The notes under the pieces are model-generated. The model did no database searches and was not told where the DNA came from. It was given only the letters and a program-made list of their open reading frames with translations. 64,000 bases of DNA. It comes from Tetrahymena thermophila SB210. Its lineage: Eukaryota > Ciliophora > Oligohymenophorea > Hymenostomatida > Tetrahymenidae. This document shows, piece after piece, positions 1-12,491 of the stretch. The first letter of the stretch is position 1; the number at the start of each line of letters is the position of its first letter. The translations under genes were made by a program, and so were the position numbers. The DNA lies in assembly GCF_000189635.1 (NCBI RefSeq), contig NW_002476387.1, positions 744,001 to 808,000 on the forward strand, given 5' to 3'.

Positions 1-865
1 AACCAGATGTTTAATGCCTAATATCACTAAATTTTTCTTATTATTTTATAAAAATAATTTTAATGAAATTGCTATATTTGTTATTAATTACAATTAAGTA
101 ATAAAATAAATAAATAATTAACTTAATTAGAAACTAAATACTTAATTAACTTAATGAAAATATAAAATACCTTAAAATACATCATATGCTCTAATACCAC
201 AAGGATAAGCAATATTTGAAGGATTTAAATCAGTTTTACCATCAATACTTTTGAAACCAATATAAGGCTTATTACCAAGTATATCTTAATTTGTTGTAAA
301 TGGGTTGCAATCGCCTGTGTCCTCACCATTAATATTAGAATATAATTATGAAGCATCATATTTTTTGAAGTATGTATCAGTATTTTAATTATAATTTTTC
401 ATTTCTACAAAAAGGTAAACTGGCCCTGACATAAGATTAGGCACATTAAAAGTAAAGCAGCATTTTGTACCATAATTAGAGCAATCTGGTAAAGAATAAT
501 AATCTACTCTTATCTCAGTTATATCATTATTTTTTACTTCAAAAACAATACCTGCAATTAATAGGTACAATCCTAATTATACAAAAATTTTAAGAAAATA
601 TTTTACAAAATATTTTTTATCAGTTTAGCTTTTTAAATATTTCAGGAAAGTAAATTAAGAAAGTAATACTTCAAACCAAATATTTACCTCCTATAAAATA
701 AAAAATTGCTCCCTTTAATTTATTAGAACCTTTCCATTGGCTCATAGCTAACTCTTATTCTTTAATTGCTTCATTTTTATTTAAACTATAATTTATAAAA
801 TTATTTATTGAATCGTGATTTCTTGGTACATGATTCAAATCAGAATTATCTCCTTATTCTTTCAT
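1..865 (-). CDS. CDC50/LEM3 family P4-ATPase (flippase) subunit, 3' end cut off
   Basis: CDC50/LEM3 proteins are the two-pass non-catalytic subunits of P4-ATPase phospholipid flippases, needed for exit from the ER and for activity. I start it at the ATG at 865. A basic/Asn-rich cytoplasmic tail leads to the 'FKEQEL'-like box (here AIKEQELAMSQWKG) and a first membrane segment, AIFYFIGG-LYLLIAGIVF, interrupted by an intron at 573-687. The exoplasmic domain then shows the family pattern NDITEIRVDYYS, CCFTFNVP...GPVYLFVEMKNY, and a C..P pair. It also has NIAYPCGIRAYDVF, matching the usual 'PCGL.A...F' element. A second intron starts near 171 and probably ends near 21; the second membrane segment lies outside the window. 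TAA/TAG codons are read as Gln. The family call is firm; which flippase it partners cannot be told. Confidence 0.85.
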
Positions 866-2718
866 AAGTAATACTAACTTTATTATTTTATTTTAAATAT
901 TCTACTTGCCTGAAAAGCTTTTTTTTCAAGTTCACCAGTTGACTTTAAAATTAAACGTATTTACTTTGTTTTTATCACTAAATAGGATTTTTTTTATAGT
1001 TGAAAAGTGAAAATTAATTAATTTTTTTCTTTATTTATTATTCCAGCTATTTAATTTAATCGTAGATATAATTTTTAATATACAACAAATAATCAAGCAA
1101 GCAAACAAATAAACAAACAAATAAATTATTCCGATTAATAATAATTGTATAAATTTTTTTTAGTTTGTTTGTTTTATTTTTTGAATCTTAACTAATAGTA
1201 TTAAATCATTTACGTTTTGATAATTTGCATTTTAATTACTTTTTTTGTATTAAACACTAGCAAAATATTTTTTATGGACAATTACCAGTAATACATATAG
1301 AGTTTTGCTATAATAATCATAATTTGTTAAATATTTTTATTATTAAATTCTTTTTAAAGCTATGCTATATGAAAGTATATAATGTAAAGACTACTAAATT
1401 TAAAAATGCAAATAAAAATATTATTAATCTCAACAAAAAAATAAAGGTAGTTAAATATTTTTAATTAAATTATTTTTTTGATAGATTAAGTAATGAAGTG
1501 AGTAAATTTTGATAATAGTTTATGATTAAAAATTAGTAAAATTAATGTATTTAATAAATTGTTACTATTAATAACCTTTAGTGCTAGTATTTTTAAAAAT
1601 CAAATATAAATTAATTATTAAACTCTGGGATAATGTAAATTAGAACTTAATTTTATACCCTATTTATTGTAAATTTAATGTTAAATTTTATTTTTCAAAT
1701 TTGTAACCTTTTAAAAAGAGAATTTATTAACCATTAAATAAACTTAAAAGAAAATATAAAAATGAATTTATTAATAGATTTTTTATTAAAAATTAATATT
1801 ATTAAATGCTTAATAGTAATATTTAGTTATTCTCTCATTTTTTTTTTTAAACTAATAATTTAAGATAATTTTATACTTATTTAGATTAATTAAATGAAAA
1901 TAACAATAGGTTTTGCCTTTTTACCAGTTTTAGTTTATTCTTTAATAATAATTGATACTTTAAAAGATATAATATATTTACTTTTAAAAAAGTGAGTTGA
2001 TATGATAATATAATTTTTTTAAAAATTATTGTTTTGACGAATAAACTAAATAAATATTATTAAAAATTATTATTAATTTTTATTTGTTAATCAAAATCTT
2101 TAAGATTAATTAAAAATTAATTGCTAATGTTTAGAAAATTATATTTAGTTGTTTTTATAATATATTTATTTAATTCCTTAAATAAATAGAAAAATAGAAA
2201 AAATAAACATTTGTCTATTTATTATCATCCATTCAATAAATTGAATACTCTATTTGAAAAAATAATACTTTTAAAAATGAATTATTAATTTTCAATTTTT
2301 GTTTGCCGAAAAACCAGCAAATCATTATGTCAAACATCAAAATTGATCATATTATCAAATGTAATCAATGACTACCAGTAAAAATTTTTGTTATTAGCCA
2401 TTCTAAAATATAATTTTTTGAATAAGAATCCAAAAATTGTATACAAAATACCATTCGTTACTCATTCAATAACACTATTTAAGAAAGAGGGAAAAAAAAA
2501 TATAAATTATTATTTCTAAAAATTTAATAACAAAAATTATTTATAAAGTCTAATTACCAAACACAAAATTAAGTTGATAAGCCAACCAACAATAAATAAA
2601 AGCAGAAATCTATCTAGCAAACCAAAGCAACGATAAATCATTTAGTGGAGACATAAATCAGCAATCTAACAAAAGATAGACTAATTAATTATACAATAGA
2701 TTATAGGATATTAAATAA
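866..2718. other. AT-rich spacer between divergent genes
   Basis: I see no convincing coding sequence here. It holds runs of A and T, short low-complexity tracts (for example CAAACAAATAAACAAACAAA near 1100) and presumably the 5' regions of the two divergent flanking genes. No promoter motif can be named. Confidence 0.6.
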
Positions 2719-5366
2719 ATGACAAATCGTGTCAACTACCTTTATTCTGATTACAAGGGATATGGCTTGTAATAAGGAATTTCTTTGACAGCATAAAAAA
2801 ATGGTAAACTTATTCATTTGAAAAATTATCACCAATTAAATTTTTATTTAAAAAAGGCGCAATCACTTAAACATCTAGCTTTAACTACTAACCTGTTGCA
2901 AAAGAAAATATATCAACATTAGGCTAAATTTCTAATTAACCTTTGTACTAATAAATTTAATACTCAACATAATCAGGTCGCACAGTTCAAAGGACTGCTT
3001 CACCAATGATTATTCAGCATCCTAGTAGATATGGAACAAATAATGCAAATTTAAGCACCTCACCAAATCAGTCTAGTGCAACTAGTGCAACGAAATATTA
3101 AGTTCCTTCTTACTAGAATAATGGCGGTTTATCAACTAATTTTTCATATTCTGCAGAAAAAAGCACAACCTCTAATGGAACAGAAGCTATATCTCGTCCT
3201 TCTATAGGAGCTTCATATCTTTCATCCTAAAACAATAACTAATTTAATAATAGTTAAGCACTTCGTTCTCCATATGTCTCTAGTTTTACTTCTAATTTGA
3301 CATCCAGTTAAATGAATGGTACTTCCAATTCTAACTCTAATCCTAGCGGAGCGTAAGTTACCCATCATCATGGAAGATCAATAAGTATGTTTTCAGGCTA
3401 AAATTATACAGCTCCTTCTATAGCCTAGAGCTTATCTCTTTCCATTGGAACTTAATCAAATTAACCATCATCAACTAATTAGTCTTCATTAGCAAGTGGA
3501 AATGTAGCAAATCTAGGTAATAATTAAAATAACTCTACTTCATTTTCATAAGTTTATACCTCACTATCAGCAAACAATAAAGTAGCCTTGAATAATAATT
3601 TAAGCAGTGGTGTAAATGGATAAATTGTTGGTGATAGAAGTATAAGCTATACAGGAAGCAGTGCCTATCCTCAAATAAATACATAAAGTATAGAAAATTT
3701 TTACTAGCAGAATAGCTAGCCTTCAAATGAGTAACTTAACAGATCAGATTCATTATCTCCAAGTAAGCGTGTTACTTTTAATTTAGCTCGTAATACTTAC
3801 ACAGATATAGAGTAAATTGAAAAGCGTTTAAATGAGTCTACTAGATTAAGACCTGCAGATGAAGTAGAAGACAGTAGAGATAGAACCCCAACAGCAACCT
3901 TTGGCCATAACCATATATATGAAGATGATTTGAGCAAGAGATTCGATTAAGCTATTTTCCGCAGTGAGAGAATCATTTCTGATTGCCTTCGCATTGGAAG
4001 AGAAGGTCAGCAATACAAAAATGCATTAGAAAATAGCACAGTAGCAAATGGATCTACAACACCAAATGGTCCAAAAATGATCCGCAATCCAAGTAGAAGT
4101 AAAAGTCCAATAAAATCAAGCTTAAAGAGAACTTCTAGTTTTACTGGTAGTCCTTAAAAATCTGTAAACACTACTCCTAGCACTTATTAAGCTGCATAAG
4201 ATACTAATTTAGCTGCTTCTTAAAATTTGTAGAAATTTAGTGATGCCTTTGAAAATCCACTAACAAACCAAACTAATAAAATTATCAACAATATTCATAC
4301 AACAACTGAGACTATTTATTCCTCCAAATAAGCAGCTTCACCATATCTTTAGAGTAATTCTTCATCAGAAAAGACTCCATAATCTTTAACTAATAATTCA
4401 GCTTCAACTGTGGTTTCTTCAACAAACTCATCTCAGATTTCTGTTCCCTCTTACTTGGCCTAAACTTCATCCTTGAATAGCCAAAATCCCGAAAAACAAG
4501 TACCTTTATCAAGCTAAACCACATATGTCTCTTCTTCAACAAAATAAGTTGGACTTACTAATTCAGTCACTGATGAAAATCAATTTGTAGCATCCTCATC
4601 TAATGTAAATAAAGCTATTACTTCATCTAAGCCTTACAGTGCACAAGAAAATGGAATTTCTTCAAGCGTGTACTCTGTGACTTCAGCATATAATACATCT
4701 CTATTATCTTCTACATAAAATACAAACCCATAAAAAGCATCTTATCTATCAAAAGTTTCATCATCAAAAGAAAATGAGCAATAAAGTGTCTCAAGTTAAA
4801 ATAAAGCTCCATCTTAAGTAGAATTTACCTCTATTGCTTTAAAAAAGAGTGAATCTGAGGTAGTAGATTAAAATCAAAATAAACAAGATAAATAATAAAA
4901 TGATGCAAAGAGATTAAGCTTGCAACCAACTTCTGCTACAAAGCCTCGCCAAGGTATCTTAAGATATTCAGATGGATCCAGATATGATGGAGAAATCTTA
5001 AATAATTAAAGACATGGGTACGGTACTTTGCTTAGTAGTGATTTCTAAGTTATTTATTAAGGAGATTGGTAAAATGATACCTATCATGGATAAGGTAAAT
5101 TCTTCAATCCCTTAGCAGAAAACCTCTTTGATGAATATGAATATAGTGATTTTGATGTTGCTTTGAGTCAATACTGGGAATCATATGAAGGAGAATTTTA
5201 TGAAGGTAAATTAGATGGTTTTGGAACTTTGATGCTTACAAATGGTGAAAAGCTAGTAGGAAATTTCAAAAAAGGTCGTATCTGTGGAAAAGGAACCTTT
5301 TACTGCAATAAAGGACCAGCCGTTACAGGTAACTGGGAAGACAATCGCTTATTAGAAAAGTATTGA
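2719..5366 (+). CDS. MORN-repeat protein with long Ser/Asn/Thr-rich N-terminus
   Basis: It encodes 864 residues in two exons; the intron at 2804-2856 (53 bases, GTAAA...AAAAAG) restores one frame, and the spliced length is divisible by three. Residues 1 to about 740 are low-complexity, rich in Ser, Asn, Thr and Gln, with a more ordered acidic/basic stretch near 3770-4010 (SKRVTFNLARNTYTDIEQIEKRL). The last ~125 residues hold three to four MORN motifs: YDGEILNNQRHGYGTL, YQGDWQNDTYHGQGKF, YEGEFYEGKLDGFGTL, then GNFKKGRICGKGTF. MORN repeats are linked to membrane or cytoskeletal attachment and, in ciliates and apicomplexans, to cortex and cilia. The long disordered arm suggests a regulated scaffold, but that is inference. 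No catalytic domain is seen. Confidence 0.8.
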
Positions 5367-5854
5367 AAAATTCAAAGAAAAAACAAACTTTGAAAATATT
5401 GTAAGATAGTTAGTTGGTTAGTTATAAAGTTAAAAATAATAAAAATAATTTGAAGGAAAATTAAAGAAGATAGTTTAGAATTTCTACTTAAAATAAATAC
5501 ATACTATAAGGTTTACATAAAATAAATATATTACTAAAAAAAAATAAAATAAACAGCTCATTTATTCATAACAAAACATGTTTACTTGTATATATTTTTA
5601 TATTATATTTTTTATGTATTGATTTGGTTAATGAATAAATAGATAGATAGATCGATAAATAGATTAATAATCAGGATAATGTAGTAAATATATATAAATA
5701 ATTACAACAGTTTCATTTGTTTAAATATTTGCCTTTTTTTTTGTTGGAATTTCCACCTAAATTTCTTTTGAAATTTAGATAAATTTATAAATTTAATATT
5801 TAATGAGTATAAATTAATTGTAAAATTAGTAAAAAAATTTAATTACTAAGAATT
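5367..5854. other. Spacer between convergent genes
   Basis: Intergenic AT-rich DNA between two 3' ends. It contains a short TAGA/ATAGAT tract (5637-5670). No gene is seen. Confidence 0.6.
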
Positions 5855-8752
5855 TCAATCAAAGTAATTGCTTTAGAGCCTAGGTAAACTTCTGTTATTA
5901 GATAAATTGCCTCTTTAAAATCTATTTTAAAATTAATTACAAGATTCTTCTGTTTTATTTTCGGCTTGGTAATAATATTTTTAGCCAACAGAGGATTATG
6001 TATCAAATTGAGTGTTCAAAGATTAGTAATAGTTCTAGCTTATGTCATTATTTTGGGTTCTATTCTAAAACTATTTTTGCTCTTATTAGGAAAATTTATT
6101 ATTATTTAATTTTGGTTATTGCTTTTAACTATCAATTTTAATATAATTATTATTTTGTTAGGCTTAATTTTAAAAACTGTTGTTATTGATATTTCGTTTA
6201 TATGTGTTTTAGAGACTAGTTGCTGCTGGACTCCTTGATCTCTTTTAATTTTCTATTATTTTTTATTAGCATTAAGATTTATTCTCTTTACCATAATTAA
6301 AAGGTCTAAGTTAATTTTAGTCATTTTACATTTGATTACTATTACTATTACTGTTCTCTTATTTTGCTATATTGGAGTAATTAAAACTAGAAACATGTTA
6401 ATTATTTTGCTAGAATTAATTAGAATTCTAAGAAGCTATTAACTGTTGCATATGCTGTAATCTATCGTTTTGAGTAATTAAATTTTACACAGCCAAAATT
6501 ATTTCATGTTCATTTGAAAGTTTAAGCATTTTTAATAATATGTTTGTTGTACTTTAATTCATTTAATCTTCTAATTTTAACTTAATATATTAATTATACA
6601 ACCATTTAAAATATTTCCAGCAGTCTTTAAGAGTAGGTTATTAATTAAGTTCGCTTTTGGCAATACTTTTAATCATATCTTTAAATACTTTTGCAAAATC
6701 TTTATATCTACAGTAATCCTTTTATAATTACTCAATTTCTTGCAAAATTGTTTGTAAGTTTATTGATTCTTAGAATTCACTTTTATCTTAATCATATTGA
6801 TTTTGTTGAATATTTTAACTATTTTCTTTACCAAATATCTAGCTGATCCATAAACATGAATTTTAAGGTAAACAATAGAACTCTCCCTTTTCACCAAAGA
6901 GTCTTTGGATTAAGTCTAACAAATTTCTAGTTGCTTAGTCAATTTATACCTAATAATCTTATTTCTAATTTTCTAATTCTGCATTCAGTCTTTATATTAA
7001 TTTATCTTACTAATCAATAAAATCCTTTAGCTTGTATTCTTATTTAGATTCCTTTAGCTGTTAGTTTTCTTGAATAACCTATTCTAACTCTTTGCATTTT
7101 AAACAATATTCTTCTTTGAGATTTTCATATTACTTCAACAACTTTTCTGCCTTAGCAAGCAGAGACTAGTTGTCTTTGTCATCATTTTACAATTCATTAA
7201 TTTTTTAATCTTTCTTTTTTAAAAGTTCCTTAATCTCTTTGACCTCGAGCTACAACAGCTTTTAATTCTCAGTTTATTCTTCTATTTATTTCATTAAAAG
7301 GCTATTATTTTGCTACAACTATAGTATACTAGTTTTATCTTTTTCATCTTTCTAATGAGATACAGTTTATATTTGGGATTCTAGATCAGCAATCTTTTAA
7401 GTCATTTTTAGTTTATTGTATTTTTCATCATCTAATAATTTAGTTAACTTTGCTATTTCATCTCTTTGTCGTTAAATCTTCATTTCAAGTAGCTAATTTT
7501 CTCCATTTAGTCTATTTTGTTGTGTTTCATCATTCAAAGAATCCTATTGACTGTTCTTCCTAAATCTATTTTCACTAAAATTCTATTAACTAATTTTATA
7601 TTTCTAGCTGATCTCAGAAGATTTTTTTTGAGTCATTTCATTTTAACCATTAAGGGAATTATCATTGTTTTCAAAGTCTGAATCATCAAATTCTGAGTCA
7701 TTTTTATATTTTGAAAGAAGTTTATTGTATTTCTTCTCAATTGAATTAGCATTTTCAGGATTTGATCTTTCAGTGGTAGGAAAATTTTTTTTATTTGTTT
7801 TTAAGCTAGATATAGACTAGTGCGATTAATTTAAATTTTAACTATTCAATTAATTTTAATTTTTTTTAAGTATTTCACATTCTTTTTATTTGCTCTCATA
7901 ATTGAGCAACAGCTCATTAAATTAAGATTTAATCTCAAAGAACGATTTGTCTCTGCTCATTATTTTTTACTCCATCAGTCTATTTTTTTCTCTTTCTTGA
8001 TCAAGTTATTTAATAAGATCATCTCTGATACGATAAAAAGTGTCTTTTTTAAGATCTTAAACAGAATCTTCAAATTCATAATCAGAAACAGTTTTATCAA
8101 AAATTTTATTTTAAGCTAAAGGATTAATAGCTTCTTAATATGTTTATGCTTGTGCATTAGTAATTTCTTGCTTAATTTCATGCAATTTTTTATCATATTG
8201 ATTGTTTTTTGAAATCAAATAACCTCTTTTTGAACCTTATCTTTGTTATTCGATTATATTTTAATTATCACTATCACAAGAAAAACTTAAATTCTAACTT
8301 TCTATTTGATTCTATTATTGTTTAAGAGATCTTTTTATTTTTGGAATTTAGGCATCTTCTGATAAATCATCAAAATCACTAGTAAAGTTGAGCTTTTTTT
8401 ATTCACTATTTTCTTTTTAAAATTTATAGTTATTAATTTTATAGTTATCTTTTTAAAACTTTTAATGCTCATAATCCAAAGAATCCTCACTCATGTTAAC
8501 TTCATTATGCTTTTTACCACTAGAATTAAATTCATCTTCATCAGAAAATTTACAATTTATTTTTATTTAATTTTAAAGTTAGCTTTCCCATTTTTATTTT
8601 TATAGATTTAATTCATAGTCCTTCTTATTTTCAAGATTAACAAAGCTGCCATCTTTAGACCTTTTAGATAATGCATTGAATTAAGATGTTCTATTTGACT
8701 AAGGATCTTAATTATATTCTGCTTCTGAACTTTACTCTAAAATTTGATCCAT
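5855..8752 (-). CDS. Large coiled-coil protein, function unknown
   Basis: An uninterrupted reading frame of 965 residues using TAA/TAG as Gln, opening MDQILEQSSEAEYN and ending LQSNYFD-stop. The N-terminal third is Ser/Asn/Gln-rich and charged. The middle, roughly residues 270-620, is long heptad-patterned coiled coil (for example EIAKLTKLLDDEKYNKLK and KELLKKKDQKINELQND). After it comes a compact region with several aromatic and Cys residues (near 6600-6900, including DCWKYFKWLYNQYIKL). The C-terminus is Asn/Gln-rich. I do not recognise a family; such proteins are common in ciliate basal bodies, cortex and axonemes. It is tail-to-tail with the MORN gene. No intron was needed, unusual for its length here. 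Confidence 0.75.
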
Positions 8753-9419
8753 TTTTTTATTTTAGGCTTTCTATTTAAAATATTGTTTTTTATAAATTTT
8801 TATATAAGCGCAAAATTTAAATTATTAAATTGATTGATTGAAATTCGTTTGATTAAAAACAAATCTTTTTTTTTAAATTGCATATTTTTAATTTCTGAAA
8901 AATTTAATAATTCAAATATATTTAAAATTTTTGTTGTTAAAAATAAAAGCAAAATAATTTCCTTAGAGAATATATTATTTATCAAAAAAAAAATAGTGTG
9001 ATAGAATAACAATGTAAAAAACAATAAAATATGATAGGTAATATTATGAATAAATCTAAGATAAAATATATATAATTAAACAAAATGATGAGATGATAAC
9101 AAAAAAAAGAATAGTCTAATTAATTAAACTATTAGTAATATACAGTTTATATATGACAGCATTATTTTTACATATAATTATTATTTTATTTTCTTTGGGT
9201 ACTCTTTTAAGATATTTTGAATTAATTTCAGCTAATAAAATAAATATTTTAATAGAAATTCCAAAATTAAGAATTTGAAGTGAACAACTCAATAAAAGTA
9301 TAAATAGATTTTTAGAGTGATTTACTGCTTAAAGAAATTAATTTTGTATTTTATTTTTTTTGAAATTTAGTAATATAATAGTAAATTTATTTCGATTTTC
9401 AATTTAAATAGATTATCAA
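8753..9419. other. Spacer
   Basis: AT-rich DNA between two minus-strand genes, holding the 3' flank of the desaturase and the 5' flank of the coiled-coil gene. No supported gene. Open frames here are the expected by-product of a one-stop genetic code. Confidence 0.6.
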
Positions 9420-11140
9420 TCAATCTTCTTCACCAAGCTATTTCAAAAGATTGTAATGTCCAACAAGTGCATCCCAAAATGTTTTGTAGCTGAAATATCT
9501 AATTATTTATTAAAGTAATAATTAATGATTAGATTTTAGATAATATTTTTAGTTTACCTAACTTTATGTTCTTTGCAATAGTCTTAAACTATTTAACTGA
9601 TTTCAGGTAGTCTTGTATGGCTATAGCCAGGAACTAAGTGATGCTCAATCTATTCAAATAAATTTTATTATGAATTATTTTTATTAATTTTATCAAAAAT
9701 TACTTAAAAGTTAAGGCCTCCACTAAGGTGAGTCCAAAAAGGGCTATCTAAAGCGAAGTTTGAAGAGTTTTCGATTTGTAAAATACCCCAGTTAGTGTTG
9801 CTAATGCTATTGTTATCAATAAAGGCAGATTCATCTGTCCAGTGATTAACAGCAAAGAAAAAGGTGTACCCATAACTTTATATAACATTTAAATTATTTA
9901 AAGTCTATTTTTTTAATTATTTAATATTACCTTTGTGCAACCATGTATAAAAACCAATAGGGGAAAGCATGAAGATATCCAAATTTGAAAGAGGTGAAGA
10001 CAATAGTTGACATATACCAAATTATTTTAACAATAGATTACAAAATTATTTGCTTCTTTGGGCAGTGACCTTGACGAGTAGGATAGTTAGACATCCAATA
10101 CATTTCATCAAAAGTTCCAAATAAATCACCGAAATTTGCGAGTCCGTATACTAACCAAACGTAGTATTTTTAATATTTATGCATGGGAGCTCTTTCTTAC
10201 ATACGATGTAAACGTAATAATGGGAAAGTAGTATCAAATGCTCTATCTAGTTCATAATGATTTACACAACCATGATGGCCATAATTATGGGAACGGCGAT
10301 AAATAACAGAAGATGAAAAAACAAGGTCAAGAGTATATCCTGCTAGTAAAGTAATATATTTATTACTTGAAAAGGCAGCATGATTTCCATCATGCATAAT
10401 ATTTACTCCTACTTATGCAGCGAAGAAACCAAACATTAAAGTGCTTATCAAATCGCAGCGAGTAAAGTACATATAGATAGAGTAGAAATACATAATCATA
10501 ATGAAAGCGGCCTTTACGAATAATTTCCAATCGTTCTAACGTTTAGAGCGAGGGACCTTCTCCTCAATTTTTTTCTTCAAATTCATATAGAAGTTATCAG
10601 AGTATGAGTAAAAACTTTCATAATCTTTTACTTCTCCAATTAGATACTTCTCTTAAACTTTTTTTTCTATCATCCAGCTTGGGTGATAAGATTACCACAT
10701 GAAAGTGCACTCACCACCAGCACCATCTAATATCATGTCACCACTTTAAATAAAAAATAAAGTTAGAATATATTTTCATAAATATTTATTTCAGTTAAAA
10801 GTAACTCCTCAGAATTAATTGCAGAATATTTTTTATTTTTTTGTATTTCAATTATTTTTTTTGCTGAGTAAATAAGATGCCTGGCTATTGTAAGTTAAGT
10901 TCTAGAAGAATTGATTAAATATAACTAAATACCCAGGATGATGAGGAAGAAGTGAAGTAACATCATAGACTTTGCCATCAATGACGACCCAGCAATCTTC
11001 TCTTCTATCATGCTTGATAATTTCAGGCCAAGTATATACTTTGTAAGATGATGAAATCTTTTCGTTCTATTATTTCTAGCTGACTTCAGAAACGTTTTGG
11101 CTTTGCTTGATTTTTTAGATGGTTTCTTGTATTTCTTTTT
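9420..11140 (-). CDS. Cytochrome b5-fused front-end fatty acid desaturase
   Basis: Front-end desaturases (delta-4/5/6/8 type) insert a double bond between an existing one and the carboxyl end of a fatty acyl chain, in the ER, taking electrons through a fused cytochrome b5 domain. The b5 domain shows YTWPEIIKHD, CWVVIDGKVYDVTSLL and the haem-ligand box HHPGG, split by an intron at 10744-10932. The desaturase part has box 1 HDGNH, box 2 HNYGHH and box 3 QIEHH. The Q in box 3 is the hallmark of the front-end class and lies across the intron at 9650-9703. Further introns are 9499-9557 and 9876-9930. The stop is at 9420. The 5' end is unresolved: the b5 exon reads back to about 11140 without an ATG, so a short upstream exon is likely. 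The substrate position cannot be told. Confidence 0.9.
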
Positions 11141-11585
11141 ATTGCAATAAAAATATAATTAAATATTGAATGATTAAGAAAAATAGATTAAAAATAAAAA
11201 AACAAATCTTAGAATTGTTAAATCACTTAAAATTTCTTCACATGATTAAAAACAACTTTCCCATCAATATTATTTAATTTAAATTTTTTTAAAAATTGTA
11301 AATTCACGCGTTTAATAATAATATTAATTGAAATCTATTGCGTTCGCTTTCTTTTAATTATTTTTGTTATTTCTTACAAATTTTAATCACAGCTATTTTT
11401 GTTTTATTTAAATGAATAATACGCACCAGATTTATTATTTTGGTTGAAAGTATTTAGAATAAAATTTGGCAGTAAAAATAAATATAAATTATTTTAAGAT
11501 GATATCAAAAATAGCACTTCAAAGTAATATTTTTATATATTTTATGTCTTTAAAGTTATGATTTGCTAACAGTTATATTCTGTTT
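11141..11585. other. Spacer, may contain the first exon of the desaturase
   Basis: Between the desaturase 5' end and the next minus-strand gene. The desaturase lacks a start codon in its first clear exon, so a small leader exon or 5' UTR intron may lie here. The minus strand is open in one frame across most of it (including IDGKVVFNHVKKF near 11245), but this may be chance in a one-stop code. Confidence 0.4.
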
Positions 11586-12491
11586 TCAAAATTTTTATTA
11601 TTATAACTGATTTTTTGCTTGCTAAAATAAAAAGAAAAACCAATTTTTATTGTTTTCTCTTAACCTTAATGCCTTAGTGCGCATTTGATATCCTTTTAGT
11701 TATTTTATAAACTAAGGTAATAAATTTTGAAAAATTGAAGAGTATTCAGTAGTTAACCTAAACAAATGTTTTTAAATTCTTACATTTTTCAAATAACTAA
11801 TAAAAATTAAGCTTTATCTCAATTTAATAAGCTCAAATAACTTTAAAAAAATGGTAATAAATTTGAATAATTCTTTACTTTTAGACTTCATAGACTTTTA
11901 CTCTCTAATTGACATAATCTCACAAAGAAGTAAGAATGAAAGACCAATAGAGCAAATTCTAATTTTTAGGTGATCAGTAGAAAATGCATGGAGCTAATAT
12001 TAACGCATGGTCAAGGGAACTTATACAACCATAAGTGTAACGACAAGGACGTTTAATATTTTCCATGTAAGAGGCTTCTTCCATATGAAGATCTTAGGAA
12101 GTAAGTCAATTGTATAAAGTAGCATTACGCTAATTTCTAAACCCTTAAAAACTAGATTAATCATGTGAACCTAGTTTTCGTTGGTAACTGAGTATGTAGG
12201 GAAAGGCCATATTTCAAAAGTCTCTTAGAAAATCATTTATATGTTAGCAGGGAGATCGAGTACGAATTGAGTGAAAGGTGTGAAAAAAGTCAACAAGTGG
12301 ATTGAAATTAGAACAAACAGAGATTTACGAAAATTTCTATGAGAGTGAATATCCAGCAATTGTTGGAAAGTAGATTTTGCTTATGCTAAGGGATCACATT
12401 AAGTCTCTACATTCTTAAGATGTTGCTTTTATGTTTCCTGCTTCTTTGAATTAACCTCAGAAGAAGGGTTTTACGTAGACTTAGATTTCAT
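11586..12491 (-). CDS. Multi-pass membrane protein, voltage-sensor-like, unassigned
   Basis: A single-exon frame of 301 residues, MKSKSTQN... to ...QLQQQKF. The first 50 residues are hydrophilic. Hydrophobic segments lie at about 56-78, 116-136, 142-161 and 176-194, with a fifth weaker one at 208-225. Segment 2 with its flank (LLYTIDLLPKIFIWKKPLTW) and segment 3 (WKILNVLVVTLMVV) resemble S2-S3 of voltage-gated cation channel sensor domains. The stretch LIKLRQSLIFISYLKNVRIQKHLFRL (split at residues 221-246) has regularly spaced basic residues like an S4. No pore loop or S5-S6 pair follows; the tail is a basic, Gln-rich helix. It could be a standalone voltage-sensor-like protein or an unrelated ciliate membrane protein. 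The family is not secured. Confidence 0.6.

Noticed and set aside
5400-5850. Search for tRNA, 5S RNA or snoRNA genes in the spacers.
   Set aside because: I found no cloverleaf boxes (such as a GGTTCGA-type B box) in any spacer I read; a tRNAscan-SE/Infernal run would settle it.
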